DNA of 13,709 nt from SAR116 cluster bacterium (GCA_002691725.1 NZIT01000003.1:1-13709); one strand, 5' to 3'; shown: positions 1 to 7,895, counted from the first letter of the stretch. A program made the numbers and translations. The notes: a model not told the origin generated them from the sequence alone.

Positions 1-1281
1 AAAAATGATGATATTTGCATCAACCGCCATACCAATAGTCAAAACAATTCCGGCAATCCCCGGCAAGGTTAATGTGGCACCAAGAATAGATAGCTGACCA
101 TAAAGCAGTAGCATATTGATAAAGACAGCGATCACCGCCAATAATCCAATCATGCCGTAACTTGAGATCATGAATATAGCAACACCGGCTAACCCAACAA
201 TTGATGCGACTTGTCCGGCCTTAATTGAATCGCTTCCCAAGCCAGGACCAACAGAACGTTCCTCAACAACTAGAAGCGGAGCAGGCAACGCGCCTGACCG
301 TAATAGCAAGGATAGCTCATTTGTTTCTTCAACAGAGAAACCACCAGAAATCTGACCATTAGCAAAAATCTGACCTCTGATGACTGGCGCGGAAACAACC
401 TCATCATCAAGCACAATAGCAAATGGCCGACCAATATTCTGTCCAGTAACCCGACCAAAGCGTTCAGCACCAGTTGAGTTCAGCGTGAAGGAAACAACGG
501 GCTCATTGCTCTGACCATCAAAAGACGGCCGTGCGTCTTCCAGCATTTCACCACTAACTAGAACACGCTTATTGAGCAAATAATGCTGATCAGGATTATC
601 ACGAGCAGGCAGCAATTCTGACCCCGGCGGCACCCGACCAGATGCTTTCACCGATTCTGCCGAGGCGGATATATCAACCAGCTGAAAACCAAGTTTAGCA
701 GTTTTCCCCAGTAAGGATTTCACCTGTTCAGGATTATCAACTCCCGGCAGTTGCAGCAGAATACGATTTCTGCCCTGACGTTGGATAACAGGTTCTTTGG
801 TTCCTGTCTCATCGACTCTGGCGCGAACAATCTCAATCGCTTGCCCTACCGTTAATGTCGTCAGGCGGTCAAGCCCAGCCTCATCAAACTGAACACTAAA
901 TAAGGCATTATCCGATGTAATGACGACCATTTCAGGTGAGATTAAACCGTTTAAGATTTCTCTCGCCTCAACGAACGCAATCTGTTCACGGACATTGAAA
1001 CTTAATTGATCGGAGCCAACGCTAAGATTGCTAATACCAATACGGCTGTTGCGCATACCAACGCGGATAGTTTCTGCCAGATTATCCATTCTCTCCTGGA
1101 CAACAGCATCCATATCCACCTCAAGCAAAAGATATGATCCCCCTTGCAAGTCTAACCCTAAATTTATGCCGATACCGCCACCATCATCATCGCGCAGGAC
1201 AACCGTGCTGACAGCGACCGAAGCGGCCATTAAGACTATAACAATCGATAGGTTATAAAACCAGGAAGACAGGCGTATCAT
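1..1281 (-). CDS. secD: Protein translocase subunit SecD (partial, C terminus off window)
   Basis: SecD pairs with SecF and YajC around SecYEG in the inner membrane and uses the proton-motive force to help pull preproteins into the periplasm. I translated the minus strand from the ATG at 1281; the frame stays open for 427 codons to the window edge. A first membrane helix covers about residues 8-29, followed by the family motif LGLDLQGGSYLLLE (41-54). The periplasmic part ends in the conserved stretch LLLRSGALPAPL (325-336) and VGPGLGSDSI (344-353). Further helices begin near 356, and the motif LTIGMAVDANIIIF (414-427) is the last thing visible. Full SecD proteins are about 520 residues in this group, so roughly 100 residues are missing. 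The gene lies 39 nt after yajC, the usual yajC-secD(-secF) order. I see no clear Shine-Dalgarno sequence before the start. Confidence 0.96.
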   Translation of the reverse strand, partial: MIRLSSWFYNLSIVIVLMAASVAVSTVVLRDDDGGGIGINLGLDLQGGSYLLLEVDMDAVVQERMDNLAETIRVGMRNSRIGISNLSVGSDQLSFNVREQIAFVEAREILNGLISPEMVVITSDNALFSVQFDEAGLDRLTTLTVGQAIEIVRARVDETGTKEPVIQRQGRNRILLQLPGVDNPEQVKSLLGKTAKLGFQLVDISASAESVKASGRVPPGSELLPARDNPDQHYLLNKRVLVSGEMLEDARPSFDGQSNEPVVSFTLNSTGAERFGRVTGQNIGRPFAIVLDDEVVSAPVIRGQIFANGQISGGFSVEETNELSLLLRSGALPAPLLVVEERSVGPGLGSDSIKAGQVASIVGLAGVAIFMISSYGMIGLLAVIAVFINMLLLYGQLSILGATLTLPGIAGIVLTIGMAVDANIIIF

Positions 1282-1320
1282 ATCAATGCGCTATTTATTT
1301 ATGTCAGGTTACAACAGGGT

Positions 1321-1683
1321 TTACTTAGCGTTTTGGTTTTGCTGAGCTCCAGCAGATAGCACACGCCCATCTTTATCTCGACATTCAGAAATAAAGTGCC
1401 GCAATATACTCACCGTAACGCCTTTTGCGATTTCAACATCAACAGCTTCATTTCCTTCGGCTGCTTTCATGACTTTGCCAGAAATGCCGCCTGCGGTGAT
1501 AACCGTATCACCTTTTTTCAGGTTACTGACCATGGCTTGATGCTCTTTGGCTCGTTTTTGCTGAGGCCGGATAAGTAGAAAATAAAAAACAACAAAGATC
1601 AGAAGAAATGGCAGAAGCGCACCGAATATACCGCCTGCACCACCACCACCTGCCGCTTGTGCAAAGGCTGGGGAAATGATCAT
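1321..1683 (-). CDS. yajC: Sec translocon accessory protein YajC
   Basis: YajC is a small single-pass inner-membrane protein of the SecDF-YajC subcomplex that helps protein translocation through SecYEG. With the start chosen here it has 120 residues. It begins MIISPAFAQ, a typical alphaproteobacterial YajC opening, then a glycine-rich stretch (12-18), one hydrophobic helix (about 20-38), and the signature IRPQQKRAKEHQ (38-49) followed by LKKGDTVITAGGISGKV. A longer reading from an ATG at 1695 exists. I reject it because the GGAG at 1693-1690 lies inside that extension, 6 nt before the ATG at 1683, exactly where a Shine-Dalgarno sequence should be. It heads a yajC-secD unit transcribed away from the DUF815 gene. 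Confidence 0.96.
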   Translation of the reverse strand: MIISPAFAQAAGGGGAGGIFGALLPFLLIFVVFYFLLIRPQQKRAKEHQAMVSNLKKGDTVITAGGISGKVMKAAEGNEAVDVEIAKGVTVSILRHFISECRDKDGRVLSAGAQQNQNAK

Positions 1684-1689
1684 AATAAG

Positions 1690-1693
1690 CTCC
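1690..1693 (-). promoter_or_regulatory. Ribosome binding site that fixes the yajC start
   Basis: GGAG on the minus strand with a 6-nt spacer (CTTATT) before the ATG at 1683. It overlaps the upstream in-frame ATG at 1695, which makes that upstream start unlikely. Confidence 0.75.
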
Positions 1694-1695
1694 AT

Positions 1696-1844
1696 TAAAT
1701 TAATAAACTAGCGACAACAACATACAACTATGCACTTGCCAAAGGCAAATGCAAATGCTGATTTTTAGTAATAAATCAGTACTTTTCCATATATAATATA
1801 GATATCGGCATTGACGATCAGCAGAACCAAAGCATAATAAAGCC
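1696..1844. promoter_or_regulatory. Divergent intergenic region between yajC and the DUF815 gene
   Basis: This AT-rich gap must hold the promoters of both the leftward yajC-secD unit and the rightward DUF815 gene. Visible elements are: a perfect 7-bp inverted repeat CTGATTT / AAATCAG at 1758-1764 and 1773-1779 with an 8-nt centre; a short TTGCC / GGCAA inverted repeat at 1736-1748; a tandem GCAAAT repeat at 1745-1756; and a consensus TATAAT at 1792-1797 on the plus strand without a good -35. A weak leftward promoter could be TTGCCT (1748-1743), 18 nt, TATGTT (1724-1719). The inverted repeat could be an operator for either gene, but that is only inference. Confidence 0.4.
1811..1838 (+). promoter_or_regulatory. 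Candidate sigma70-type promoter for the DUF815 gene, possibly leaderless
   Basis: TTGACG at 1811-1816 (5 of 6 to consensus), a 16-nt spacer, and CATAAT at 1833-1838 (5 of 6). Transcription would start near 1844-1846, at or beside the A of the ATG at 1845, giving a leaderless mRNA. This agrees with the absence of a Shine-Dalgarno sequence before that ATG. If translation instead begins at the in-frame ATG at 1866, the leader would be about 20 nt. Confidence 0.4.
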
Positions 1845-2720
1845 ATGTTAGAAAAACCCGACGATATGCTAATAGAACTCCGCCGCATCGCCGAAGCGCT
1901 CGAACAAATGGCTAAAATGGGTAAGCCGCCTATGCTGACTGATGGCTGTCATGCCTATATATGGGGCGCCAATCCAGATATTCTGATGCCTGTTGAAAAA
2001 GTCAATCATGTGCCGCTTGCGCTGTTGCAAGGCATCAATCAGCAAACTGATATTCTGTATAAAAATACTGAACGCTTTGCCAGAGGGCTTCCTGCTAATA
2101 ATGCTCTGCTTTGGGGGGCGCGCGGCACAGGTAAATCATCTTTGGTGAAAGCCATTCATGCCGATATAGTGAAATCGGCGGATATTTCACTGATTGAAAT
2201 TCATCGCGAAGATTTAGATAGCCTGCCGCTATTATTATCATGTTTGAACAATTATAAATCCAAACGGTTTATTGTCTTTTGTGATGATCTTGCCTTTGAA
2301 GGCGCGGAAACATCGTATAAATCATTAAAAGCCGTGCTTGAAGGCGGCATAGAAGGTAAGCCTGATCACGTTATTTTCTATGCAACATCTAACCGCCGTC
2401 ACCTCATGGCAAGGGATATGATAGAAAATGAACGCTCCACCGCAATCAACCCATCAGAAGCGGTCGAAGAAAAAGTATCGCTTTCAGATCGATTTGGTCT
2501 TTGGTTAGGCTTTCACAGTATTGATCAAGACACCTATCTCATGATGATCAATGCTTATGCAGATGCCATTGGTCTGGCCAAGGATAAAGCGGCACGCGTT
2601 GCACTTCATCATGAGGCGTTAGAATGGTCGGTCACGCGAGGCAGCCGGTCTGGACGGCTGGCTTGGCAATTTATTACAGATGCCGCAGGTAATGCTGGCA
2701 TAACGATTGATCTTAATTAA
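1845..2720 (+). CDS. DUF815-family P-loop ATPase (AAA+-like)
   Basis: This is a 291-residue protein of the DUF815 family, a widespread group of predicted AAA+-type ATPases without an assigned role. Visible motifs in order are: Walker A GARGTGKSS (91-99), Walker B FIVFCDDLAFE (142-152), a sensor-1-like IFYATSNRRHL (177-187), and SLSDRFGLWLGF (212-223), where R216 may act as an arginine finger. The N-terminal 30 residues are a short helical lead with ELRRIAEALEQM. There is no signal peptide or membrane helix, so it is probably cytosolic. It is the only plus-strand gene here, divergent from yajC and convergent with the LysM/LytM lipoprotein gene, 36 nt apart tail to tail with no hairpin terminator visible between them. 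Start choice is between ATG 1845 and ATG 1866; neither has a good ribosome binding site. The family assignment is confident; the function is unknown. Confidence 0.92.
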   Translation: MLEKPDDMLIELRRIAEALEQMAKMGKPPMLTDGCHAYIWGANPDILMPVEKVNHVPLALLQGINQQTDILYKNTERFARGLPANNALLWGARGTGKSSLVKAIHADIVKSADISLIEIHREDLDSLPLLLSCLNNYKSKRFIVFCDDLAFEGAETSYKSLKAVLEGGIEGKPDHVIFYATSNRRHLMARDMIENERSTAINPSEAVEEKVSLSDRFGLWLGFHSIDQDTYLMMINAYADAIGLAKDKAARVALHHEALEWSVTRGSRSGRLAWQFITDAAGNAGITIDLN

Positions 2721-2756
2721 AACTTGCTGCTGATATTTCTGCCAATTCTTGACGCA

Positions 2757-3722
2757 TTAAGACATGTATTGCAGAGGATCAACAGGTTGGCGCGCTTTTC
2801 TGATCTGAAAATGAAGCTGAGGCTGATTGACTTTACCGCTATTCCCGATAGTGCCAATAGCCTCACCTTTGGCTATCATCTGACCTTCGGTGACCTGAAT
2901 ATCACCGAGATGGGCATAGGCGGTAATCCATCCATTGTCATGCTTTATCAAAACCATATTACCAAATGATTTTAGCTCTTTGCCAATAAAAGCTACGGTG
3001 CCATCATAAGATGAAAACACCGCATCACCGAGGTTCCCTGCGATGTTAATGCCGTCATTCTTAACCCCGCTACTGACCAAGCCATAGGTTTCAATGATCT
3101 CACCTCTGGCAGGCCAGCCAAAGGCTAAAGCCCCTGCTGGGACTGGCTTTGTTGGGACAGCATCAGGGATTGCGGCGGCGGCAGAGCTTGCTGTATTTGC
3201 TGATATTTTGGCCTCAGGCAAAACTTTAATTTTGCTAGATGGATTAATCCCCGGTAGATCAAGCATCGAGTAATCTAATGCTCGCGGAATGGCAAGTGTT
3301 GTTCCTGGACGCAGGGTATATGGCGCTTTCAGCTGATTTAAGCGTATCAATTCATGTCGCGTCACGGCATAGCGTTCTGACAGCGCATCAATAGTATCCC
3401 CCGGTTTGACGCGATGATCACGCGGTTTAGGCAAAACTAATGTGGTTAAGCCATCCAGTAGATAAGGGGGTTTAAGCTGATTACCTAAAATAATTTTGCG
3501 CGGTGTCACGCCATAGCGATTTGCCATCGTGTAGATTGTATCCCCCGGTTCAACGGGAACAACGCCATCAGGTGGGACATCTTTGGCATCAACACGATTA
3601 GGGGCATTAATGACAGGAATAGCGGCTCGCTCTTGGGTTTGACATGACGTCAAAATGATTGCCAATAATACTAAAAGCAGTGCTGATTTTTGTTTGCTTT
3701 TATCAATATAAGAGGCCAGCAT
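2757..3722 (-). CDS. LysM/M23 (LytM) lipoprotein, NlpD/DipM-like amidase activator candidate
   Basis: A 321-residue envelope protein. The N terminus has a basic region and hydrophobic stretch (13-24) ending in a lipobox-like LTSC with Cys27, suggesting a lipoprotein. Two LysM peptidoglycan-binding domains follow (about 54-98 and 102-146), then an Ala/Pro-rich linker (about 165-198) and a C-terminal LytM/M23 domain (200-319). The M23 site looks degenerate: the usual HxGxD becomes NDGIN (N222, N226), and the usual HxH becomes QLH (Q302, H304). Only H271 in YAH and H304 remain. Known LytM factors of this kind (E. coli NlpD, Caulobacter DipM) do not cut peptidoglycan but activate amidases at division sites; I infer that role here. 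A GGAG lies 10 nt before the ATG, and the start is 2 nt past the pcm stop, so it is co-transcribed with surE-pcm. Confidence 0.92.
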   Translation of the reverse strand: MLASYIDKSKQKSALLLVLLAIILTSCQTQERAAIPVINAPNRVDAKDVPPDGVVPVEPGDTIYTMANRYGVTPRKIILGNQLKPPYLLDGLTTLVLPKPRDHRVKPGDTIDALSERYAVTRHELIRLNQLKAPYTLRPGTTLAIPRALDYSMLDLPGINPSSKIKVLPEAKISANTASSAAAAIPDAVPTKPVPAGALAFGWPARGEIIETYGLVSSGVKNDGINIAGNLGDAVFSSYDGTVAFIGKELKSFGNMVLIKHDNGWITAYAHLGDIQVTEGQMIAKGEAIGTIGNSGKVNQPQLHFQIRKARQPVDPLQYMS

Positions 3723-3724
3723 GT

Positions 3725-4399
3725 TTAGCCATCTCCATTATCTATGTCAGATAACAACGGAACAAAACGAACATCGATAATATCTTTTATCACAGCCTCG
3801 CTTCTACCCGCGTTCCACGTTATCTTTTTCAGCTTCTGTTCACCACTATCACCATCTACCGGAATTATCATAATACCATCATCTTTGATTTGTTCCAGTA
3901 AATGAAGCGGTATTTCTGATGCGCCACAAGTCACAATGATACGATCAAAGGGCGCGGCCTCTGGCCAGCCAAAGCGGCCATCTGCTAACCTGCTGGTAAC
4001 ATTAGTGATTTTGAGCTGTTTGAACAGCCTATCCGCCTCAACAAGTAACGGCCTAATGCGTTCAATGGTGTAGACGCGGCGGCTGATATGCGATAGCACG
4101 GCGGCTTGATAGCCACTCCCTGTGCCAATCTCAAGCACTCTCTCCTTACCTGTCAAAGACAAATGGGCGGTCATAAGAGCCACAATAAAAGGCTGGCTAA
4201 TCGTCTGACCATAGCGAATAGGCAAGGATACATTGTCATAGGCATGTTGGCGAAGCGCGGCAGGGACAAACGCCTCACGCGGGGTATGCTCAATGGCCGC
4301 TAAGGCGCTTTTGTCACGGATGCCCATACCACGCAAAAGCATGATAAGACGCGCCCGTTGTTCCATTAAATACTGATTAATATTATCCGTTTCTATCAT
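3725..4399 (-). CDS. pcm: Protein-L-isoaspartate O-methyltransferase
   Basis: Pcm transfers methyl from S-adenosylmethionine to isoaspartyl residues in aged proteins, starting their repair in the cytosol. With the start used here it has 224 residues, close to the family norm. Visible motifs are: AIEHTPREAFVP (35-46), the substrate-side LPIRYGQTISQPF (59-71), SAM-binding motif I VLEIGTGSGYQAAVLS (88-103), LADG (138-141), FDRIIVTCGA (151-160), and the C-terminal RFVPL (211-215). The start is uncertain. The longest reading begins with TTG at 4423 followed by ATG at 4420; ATG 4399 and ATG 4366 are alternatives, and none has a convincing ribosome binding site. ATG 4399 gives a 17-nt overlap with the surE stop, implying translational coupling. 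The surE-pcm pairing is common in Proteobacteria. Confidence 0.95.
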   Translation of the reverse strand: MIETDNINQYLMEQRARLIMLLRGMGIRDKSALAAIEHTPREAFVPAALRQHAYDNVSLPIRYGQTISQPFIVALMTAHLSLTGKERVLEIGTGSGYQAAVLSHISRRVYTIERIRPLLVEADRLFKQLKITNVTSRLADGRFGWPEAAPFDRIIVTCGASEIPLHLLEQIKDDGIMIIPVDGDSGEQKLKKITWNAGRSEAVIKDIIDVRFVPLLSDIDNGDG

Positions 4400-5171
4400 C
4401 GAACAGGACTTTAAGATCATCAAGCTCTTGTTGACTAGTCATATTCAGCGCCAAGGGCGTTACGGTAATATAATCATTCATAATACCAAAATAATCATCA
4501 TGATTATGGATATGCCGCCGTTGTCGCAACAAGCCAATGCGAAATGCATTTTCGGCATCAGATGGCAAAATCTCATCTGAGGCTTTGTGCCTCCCCACCG
4601 GAAATGGTTTAATCCCTTTCGGCTGATCGGAAGGGAAATTGATATTCATGATGACATCTTCTGCCCAGCCTTTTTTGATCAAATTGGTTAACACGGGCAA
4701 GGCTTCGGCGCGCGTGATCGTGTACGCATCTATGGGATCAACAGGCATATTTTGGCGATTAATTTTCTGTGAGACAGCAATCGATGGGATACCGTGAACG
4801 GTTGCCTCCCACGCCGCCCCAATGGTTCCTGAACAGGTGATATCATCGGCAATATTCATGCCCAGATTAACCCCACTCAAAACCAGATCGGGCATAGCGG
4901 ATTTCATAAAATGATTAAGCGCTAAGACCATACAATCAGCAGGTGTTCCATCACAGGAAAAGCGTTTTTCCGCATGTTTAGTGACATTCAAATCACGCTT
5001 TAATGTTAAGGCGCGGCCATAGCCGGAACAATTATCATCAGGTGCAAATACCCACACATCTTGTGCTATGGAAGCAGCAATATCTTCCAATACTTTAAGC
5101 CCTGCGGCATTAATACCATCATCATTTGAGATTAATATTCGGCCAACTTTACCGCTTGCCATTGGTTTCAT
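4383..5171 (-). CDS. surE: 5'/3'-nucleotidase SurE
   Basis: SurE is a metal-dependent phosphatase that dephosphorylates nucleoside 5'- and 3'-monophosphates and is linked to stationary-phase survival. The 262-residue protein shows the N-terminal strand ILISNDDGINAAGL (12-25) with metal ligands D17 and D18, the SGYGRALTL loop (49-57) supplying S49, GTPADC (75-80), and SGVNLGMNIADDITCSGTIGAAWE (99-122) with the metal-binding N102. GIPSIAVSQ (127-135) completes the family pattern. Its ATG overlaps the serS TGA in an ATGA (4-nt overlap), so the two are translationally coupled. An in-frame ATG three codons later (5162) is possible. The C terminus overlaps the start of pcm. Confidence 0.96.
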   Translation of the reverse strand: MKPMASGKVGRILISNDDGINAAGLKVLEDIAASIAQDVWVFAPDDNCSGYGRALTLKRDLNVTKHAEKRFSCDGTPADCMVLALNHFMKSAMPDLVLSGVNLGMNIADDITCSGTIGAAWEATVHGIPSIAVSQKINRQNMPVDPIDAYTITRAEALPVLTNLIKKGWAEDVIMNINFPSDQPKGIKPFPVGRHKASDEILPSDAENAFRIGLLRQRRHIHNHDDYFGIMNDYITVTPLALNMTSQQELDDLKVLFDDRNG

Positions 5172-6460
5172 GTTTTCATTCTTTCTAATGTAGTCTGGCC
5201 ACCCATATAAGTATGTAAAACAGGCGGTAGCGCGATGCTTCCATCAACGCATTGGCCGTTTTCTAAAATCGCAATCATGGTTCTGCCAAGGGCCAAACCT
5301 GAGCCATTAAGCGTATGCACGAAGGCGTTTGATTTGCTCTCGGTGCTTTTATATCTAGCCCGCATACGGCGAGCTTGAAAATCACCACAATTTGAGCATG
5401 ATGAGATTTCTCTATACATCCCCTTGCCTTCATTCTGACCGGGAAGCCAGACTTCTATGTCATATGTCGTGCGCGCAGAAAACCCGGTATCACCTGAACA
5501 GAGCTTCATCACCCGATATGATAAATTGAGCCTTTGCAATATGGTTTCGGCGCATGATGTCATGCGTTCAAGCTCATCATCAGAATGATCAGGATGGCTA
5601 ACCGACACCAACTCGACTTTGCTAAATTGATGCTGGCGGATCATGCCGCGCGTATCTCGGCCAGCAGCACCAGCTTCGGCGCGAAAGCATGGCGTATAGG
5701 CAGTCATACGCATAGGCAGGTTTGCCTCATCAACAATCTCACCAGCAACCAGATTTGTTAATGGCACTTCTGCGGTTGGGATCAACCACCGATCATCAGT
5801 GGTGCGAAACAGATCAAGCGCAAACTTAGGCAATTGGCCAGTTCCTGCCATGGTTTCACTTTTGACCAGATAAGGCGGCTGATATTCAGTATAACCAAAC
5901 TCTCTGGTATGTATATCCAGCATGAATGCGGCAAGCGCCCGCTCAAGCCGCGATAAATCGCCTTTCAAGACAACAAAGCGTGAGCCAGATAGTTTCGCCC
6001 CCAGCGCAAAATCCATCATGCCAAGCCCCTCACCTAAAGTGACATGATCTTGCGCTGGAAAATCAGGGAGAGATGCCTTACCATGGGTGCGGATGAGACG
6101 GTTTTCACTCTCATCACTGCCATCAGGAACATCGGCGTCAAGAATGTTGGGATAATCCATCAACATATTATCAAGCGTTGCCGCAAGCTCACGGTCTTGT
6201 TCTTCCATGTCGGCTAACTCGGATTTAAGCGCGGCGACTTCTTCGATAAGGGATGCGGCATCACCGCCCAAAGATTTGATTTGACCAACTTGCTTGGAGG
6301 CGTCATTCCGGCGATGCTGTTTTTCCTGCATCTCAGTTTGAATATGCCGACGCTTTTCATCAATATTCAAGATTTCAGCCGCAACGGGCTGAATGTTGCG
6401 TCTCGCCATGGCGGCATCAAATTCATTGGGATGGTTTCGGATAAACCGAATATCGTGCAT
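5168..6460 (-). CDS. serS: Serine--tRNA ligase
   Basis: This class II aminoacyl-tRNA synthetase charges tRNA-Ser (and tRNA-Sec where present) in the cytosol. It has 430 residues, the usual length. The N-terminal helical arm that contacts the tRNA long variable arm spans about 28-100 and is rich in charged residues typical of the SerRS coiled coil. Catalytic landmarks are TAEVPLT (229-235), motif 2 FRAEAGAAGRDTRG (259-272) leading into MIRQHQFSKVE, MYREISSCSNCGDFQARRM (348-366), and motif 3 GSGLALGRTMIAILEN (386-401). AAGGA sits about 8 nt before the ATG, a good ribosome binding site. It follows tatC after 35 nt and overlaps surE by 4 nt. Confidence 0.98.
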   Translation of the reverse strand: MHDIRFIRNHPNEFDAAMARRNIQPVAAEILNIDEKRRHIQTEMQEKQHRRNDASKQVGQIKSLGGDAASLIEEVAALKSELADMEEQDRELAATLDNMLMDYPNILDADVPDGSDESENRLIRTHGKASLPDFPAQDHVTLGEGLGMMDFALGAKLSGSRFVVLKGDLSRLERALAAFMLDIHTREFGYTEYQPPYLVKSETMAGTGQLPKFALDLFRTTDDRWLIPTAEVPLTNLVAGEIVDEANLPMRMTAYTPCFRAEAGAAGRDTRGMIRQHQFSKVELVSVSHPDHSDDELERMTSCAETILQRLNLSYRVMKLCSGDTGFSARTTYDIEVWLPGQNEGKGMYREISSCSNCGDFQARRMRARYKSTESKSNAFVHTLNGSGLALGRTMIAILENGQCVDGSIALPPVLHTYMGGQTTLERMKT

Positions 6461-6495
6461 GACTAATTTCCTTTAATTCAAGAAGACTATGATGA

Positions 6496-7320
6496 CTATT
6501 CGTCGTCTTCGGAATCGTCCTGTTTGACCGTTAGTGAAATGGCAATTATGGATAATTCATACAATAAAATTACTGGAACGGCTAGCATCACCTGCGTTAT
6601 GACATCTGGCGGTGTTAGCAAGGCGGCGGCAACAAAAGAAAACACAATCGCGTAACGCCGTTTTGCTTTTAATCCGGCAACAGTAACTATACCGACTTTT
6701 GCTAATAGCATGAGAACAACGGGCAACTCAAAGGCGACTCCAAAGGCAAAGATTAGTCGCATAACGAGGTTAAGATATTCACTAATTCGCGGCTCGACTT
6801 CGGTTGGCAGTGAGCTTTCTGTGCCTGAAAACTGATAGCCGAGAAAGAAATTCCAAGCCGGCGGGATGACTAAATAATACACCATAGCGCCGCCAAGAAG
6901 AAATAATACCGGAGTAGCAATCAAAAACGGCAAGAACGCACTGCGTTCATTTTTATAAAGCCCGGGGGCAATGAAACGCCATACCTGGACTAAAATAAAT
7001 GGAAACGCGACAAATAATGAAGTGAAGAAAGCGACTTTGATTTGCGTGAAAAATCCCTCATGCAGAGCGGTAAAAATCATCCGGCCTTCGAGATTATTTG
7101 CGCTAAACCAGTTTGCCAGTGGTTGCTGTAAAAATAACTGAACTTGGGTCGCAATCGTATTACTGGCCGAGCCGTAAGGGATCATACAGACAATGAACAG
7201 CAGTAAAAACAAACCCATTGAGATGGCAAGGCGATTGCGCAACTCGGTCAGGTGATCGAGTAAAGACATCGTGCCCTGATCGTCTTCTGTCTCAGATGTA
7301 ATGCTCTCTTGGTCGGTCAT
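6496..7320 (-). CDS. tatC: Twin-arginine translocase subunit TatC
   Basis: TatC is the polytopic inner-membrane receptor that recognises the twin-arginine signal peptide of folded precursors and recruits TatB and TatA. The 274-residue protein shows six hydrophobic segments at about 32-49, 87-112, 132-155, 184-207, 222-237 and 241-264. Conserved features are the N-terminal SLLDHLTELRNRL (19-31), the FIAPGLYKNER loop (116-126) with F116 and E125 aligning with the signal-peptide-contacting F94 and E103 of E. coli, FELPVVLMLL (197-206), and LTPPD (235-239). Both ends are acidic: an N-terminal extension of about 17 residues and the tail QDDSEDDE. It follows tatB by 20 nt. The ribosome binding site is weak. 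Confidence 0.97.
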   Translation of the reverse strand: MTDQESITSETEDDQGTMSLLDHLTELRNRLAISMGLFLLLFIVCMIPYGSASNTIATQVQLFLQQPLANWFSANNLEGRMIFTALHEGFFTQIKVAFFTSLFVAFPFILVQVWRFIAPGLYKNERSAFLPFLIATPVLFLLGGAMVYYLVIPPAWNFFLGYQFSGTESSLPTEVEPRISEYLNLVMRLIFAFGVAFELPVVLMLLAKVGIVTVAGLKAKRRYAIVFSFVAAALLTPPDVITQVMLAVPVILLYELSIIAISLTVKQDDSEDDE

Positions 7321-7340
7321 GGTGCTAATCTAATTAACGG

Positions 7341-7850
7341 TTAAGATGATGTTTTGGGTGACTTGGAACGGCTTGCCTTATTTACTGCTGATTTAGGTGC
7401 CACTGATTTGGGTGCGGATGTTTTAGGTTTAGCTGCTTTAGGTTTAGCTGCTTTAGGCTTAACCGCTTTAGGCTTGCCTTTAGCGGCTTGGGCAGGCGGC
7501 TTTTTGATATCATTTGACAGGCTTGTCGCCGTATCCTTAACCGATGTCACTGTCTCTGTTAAATTGACATCATCAGCCACTGTTTCCATATCTTTCTTAA
7601 TTTCACTGATCGGTTGTTTTGTCTGTTCAATTAAACCGGTCTTCGTTTCGTCTAAAGCTTTTTTAACATCACGAAATTCTTCCTGATCAGCAACTTCAAG
7701 CATGGATTTCCGAAACTCATTTGCCATGCCCCGCATTTTACCGACAAAATTGGTAAATCCTTTTAAGGCACGAGGCATGTCTTTTGGCCCTACAACGAGG
7801 ACAAGGACAAAAGCCACCACAATGATCTCTTGCCAGCCAAAATCTAACAT
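7341..7850 (-). CDS. tatB: Sec-independent translocase protein TatB with a Lys/Ala/Pro-rich tail
   Basis: TatB forms the signal-peptide receptor complex with TatC. The 169-residue protein begins MLDFGWQEIIVVAFVLVLVVGPKDMP, with Glu8 in the short membrane helix and the Gly-Pro hinge (21-22) that separates TatB from TatA. An amphipathic helix (about 24-50) and a charged helical region (about 50-115) follow. Residues 117-169 are a low-complexity basic tail with repeated AAKPK/APK units, encoded by a 15-bp tandem repeat. The position between tatA and tatC, and GPKDMP rather than FGxxK, support TatB over TatA. GGA lies 6 nt before the ATG. Tail extensions vary in TatB, so function should not depend on its exact sequence, but a basic tail this regular is unusual. 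Confidence 0.95.
   Translation of the reverse strand: MLDFGWQEIIVVAFVLVLVVGPKDMPRALKGFTNFVGKMRGMANEFRKSMLEVADQEEFRDVKKALDETKTGLIEQTKQPISEIKKDMETVADDVNLTETVTSVKDTATSLSNDIKKPPAQAAKGKPKAVKPKAAKPKAAKPKTSAPKSVAPKSAVNKASRSKSPKTSS
7423..7482. repeat. 15-bp in-frame tandem repeat in tatB
   Basis: Four consecutive 15-nt units on the plus strand: TTAGGTTTAGCTGCT twice exactly, then TTAGGCTTAACCGCT, then the more diverged TTAGGCTTGCCTTTA. Read on the minus strand they encode the Ala-Lys-Pro-Lys units of the TatB tail. The first two copies are identical, so unit number may vary between strains. Confidence 0.85.
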
Positions 7851-7895
7851 AAGTTATCCATAGACAGGTTCAGATTGACAAATAGCCCCAACGCA

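Noticed and set aside
1..1281. Short open frames on both strands over secD (for example 170-355 and 1028-1258)
   Set aside because: The minus-strand SecD frame is continuous through the whole stretch with family motifs throughout, so these are shadows.
2721..2756. Bidirectional terminator between the convergent DUF815 and lipoprotein genes
   Set aside because: A terminator would be expected here, but I see no stem-loop or T-run in the 36 nt.
7354..7686. A plus-strand open frame with repeated LGLAAL-type units
   Set aside because: The repeat is the antisense image of the Ala-Lys-Pro repeat of TatB, so the pattern has no independent meaning.
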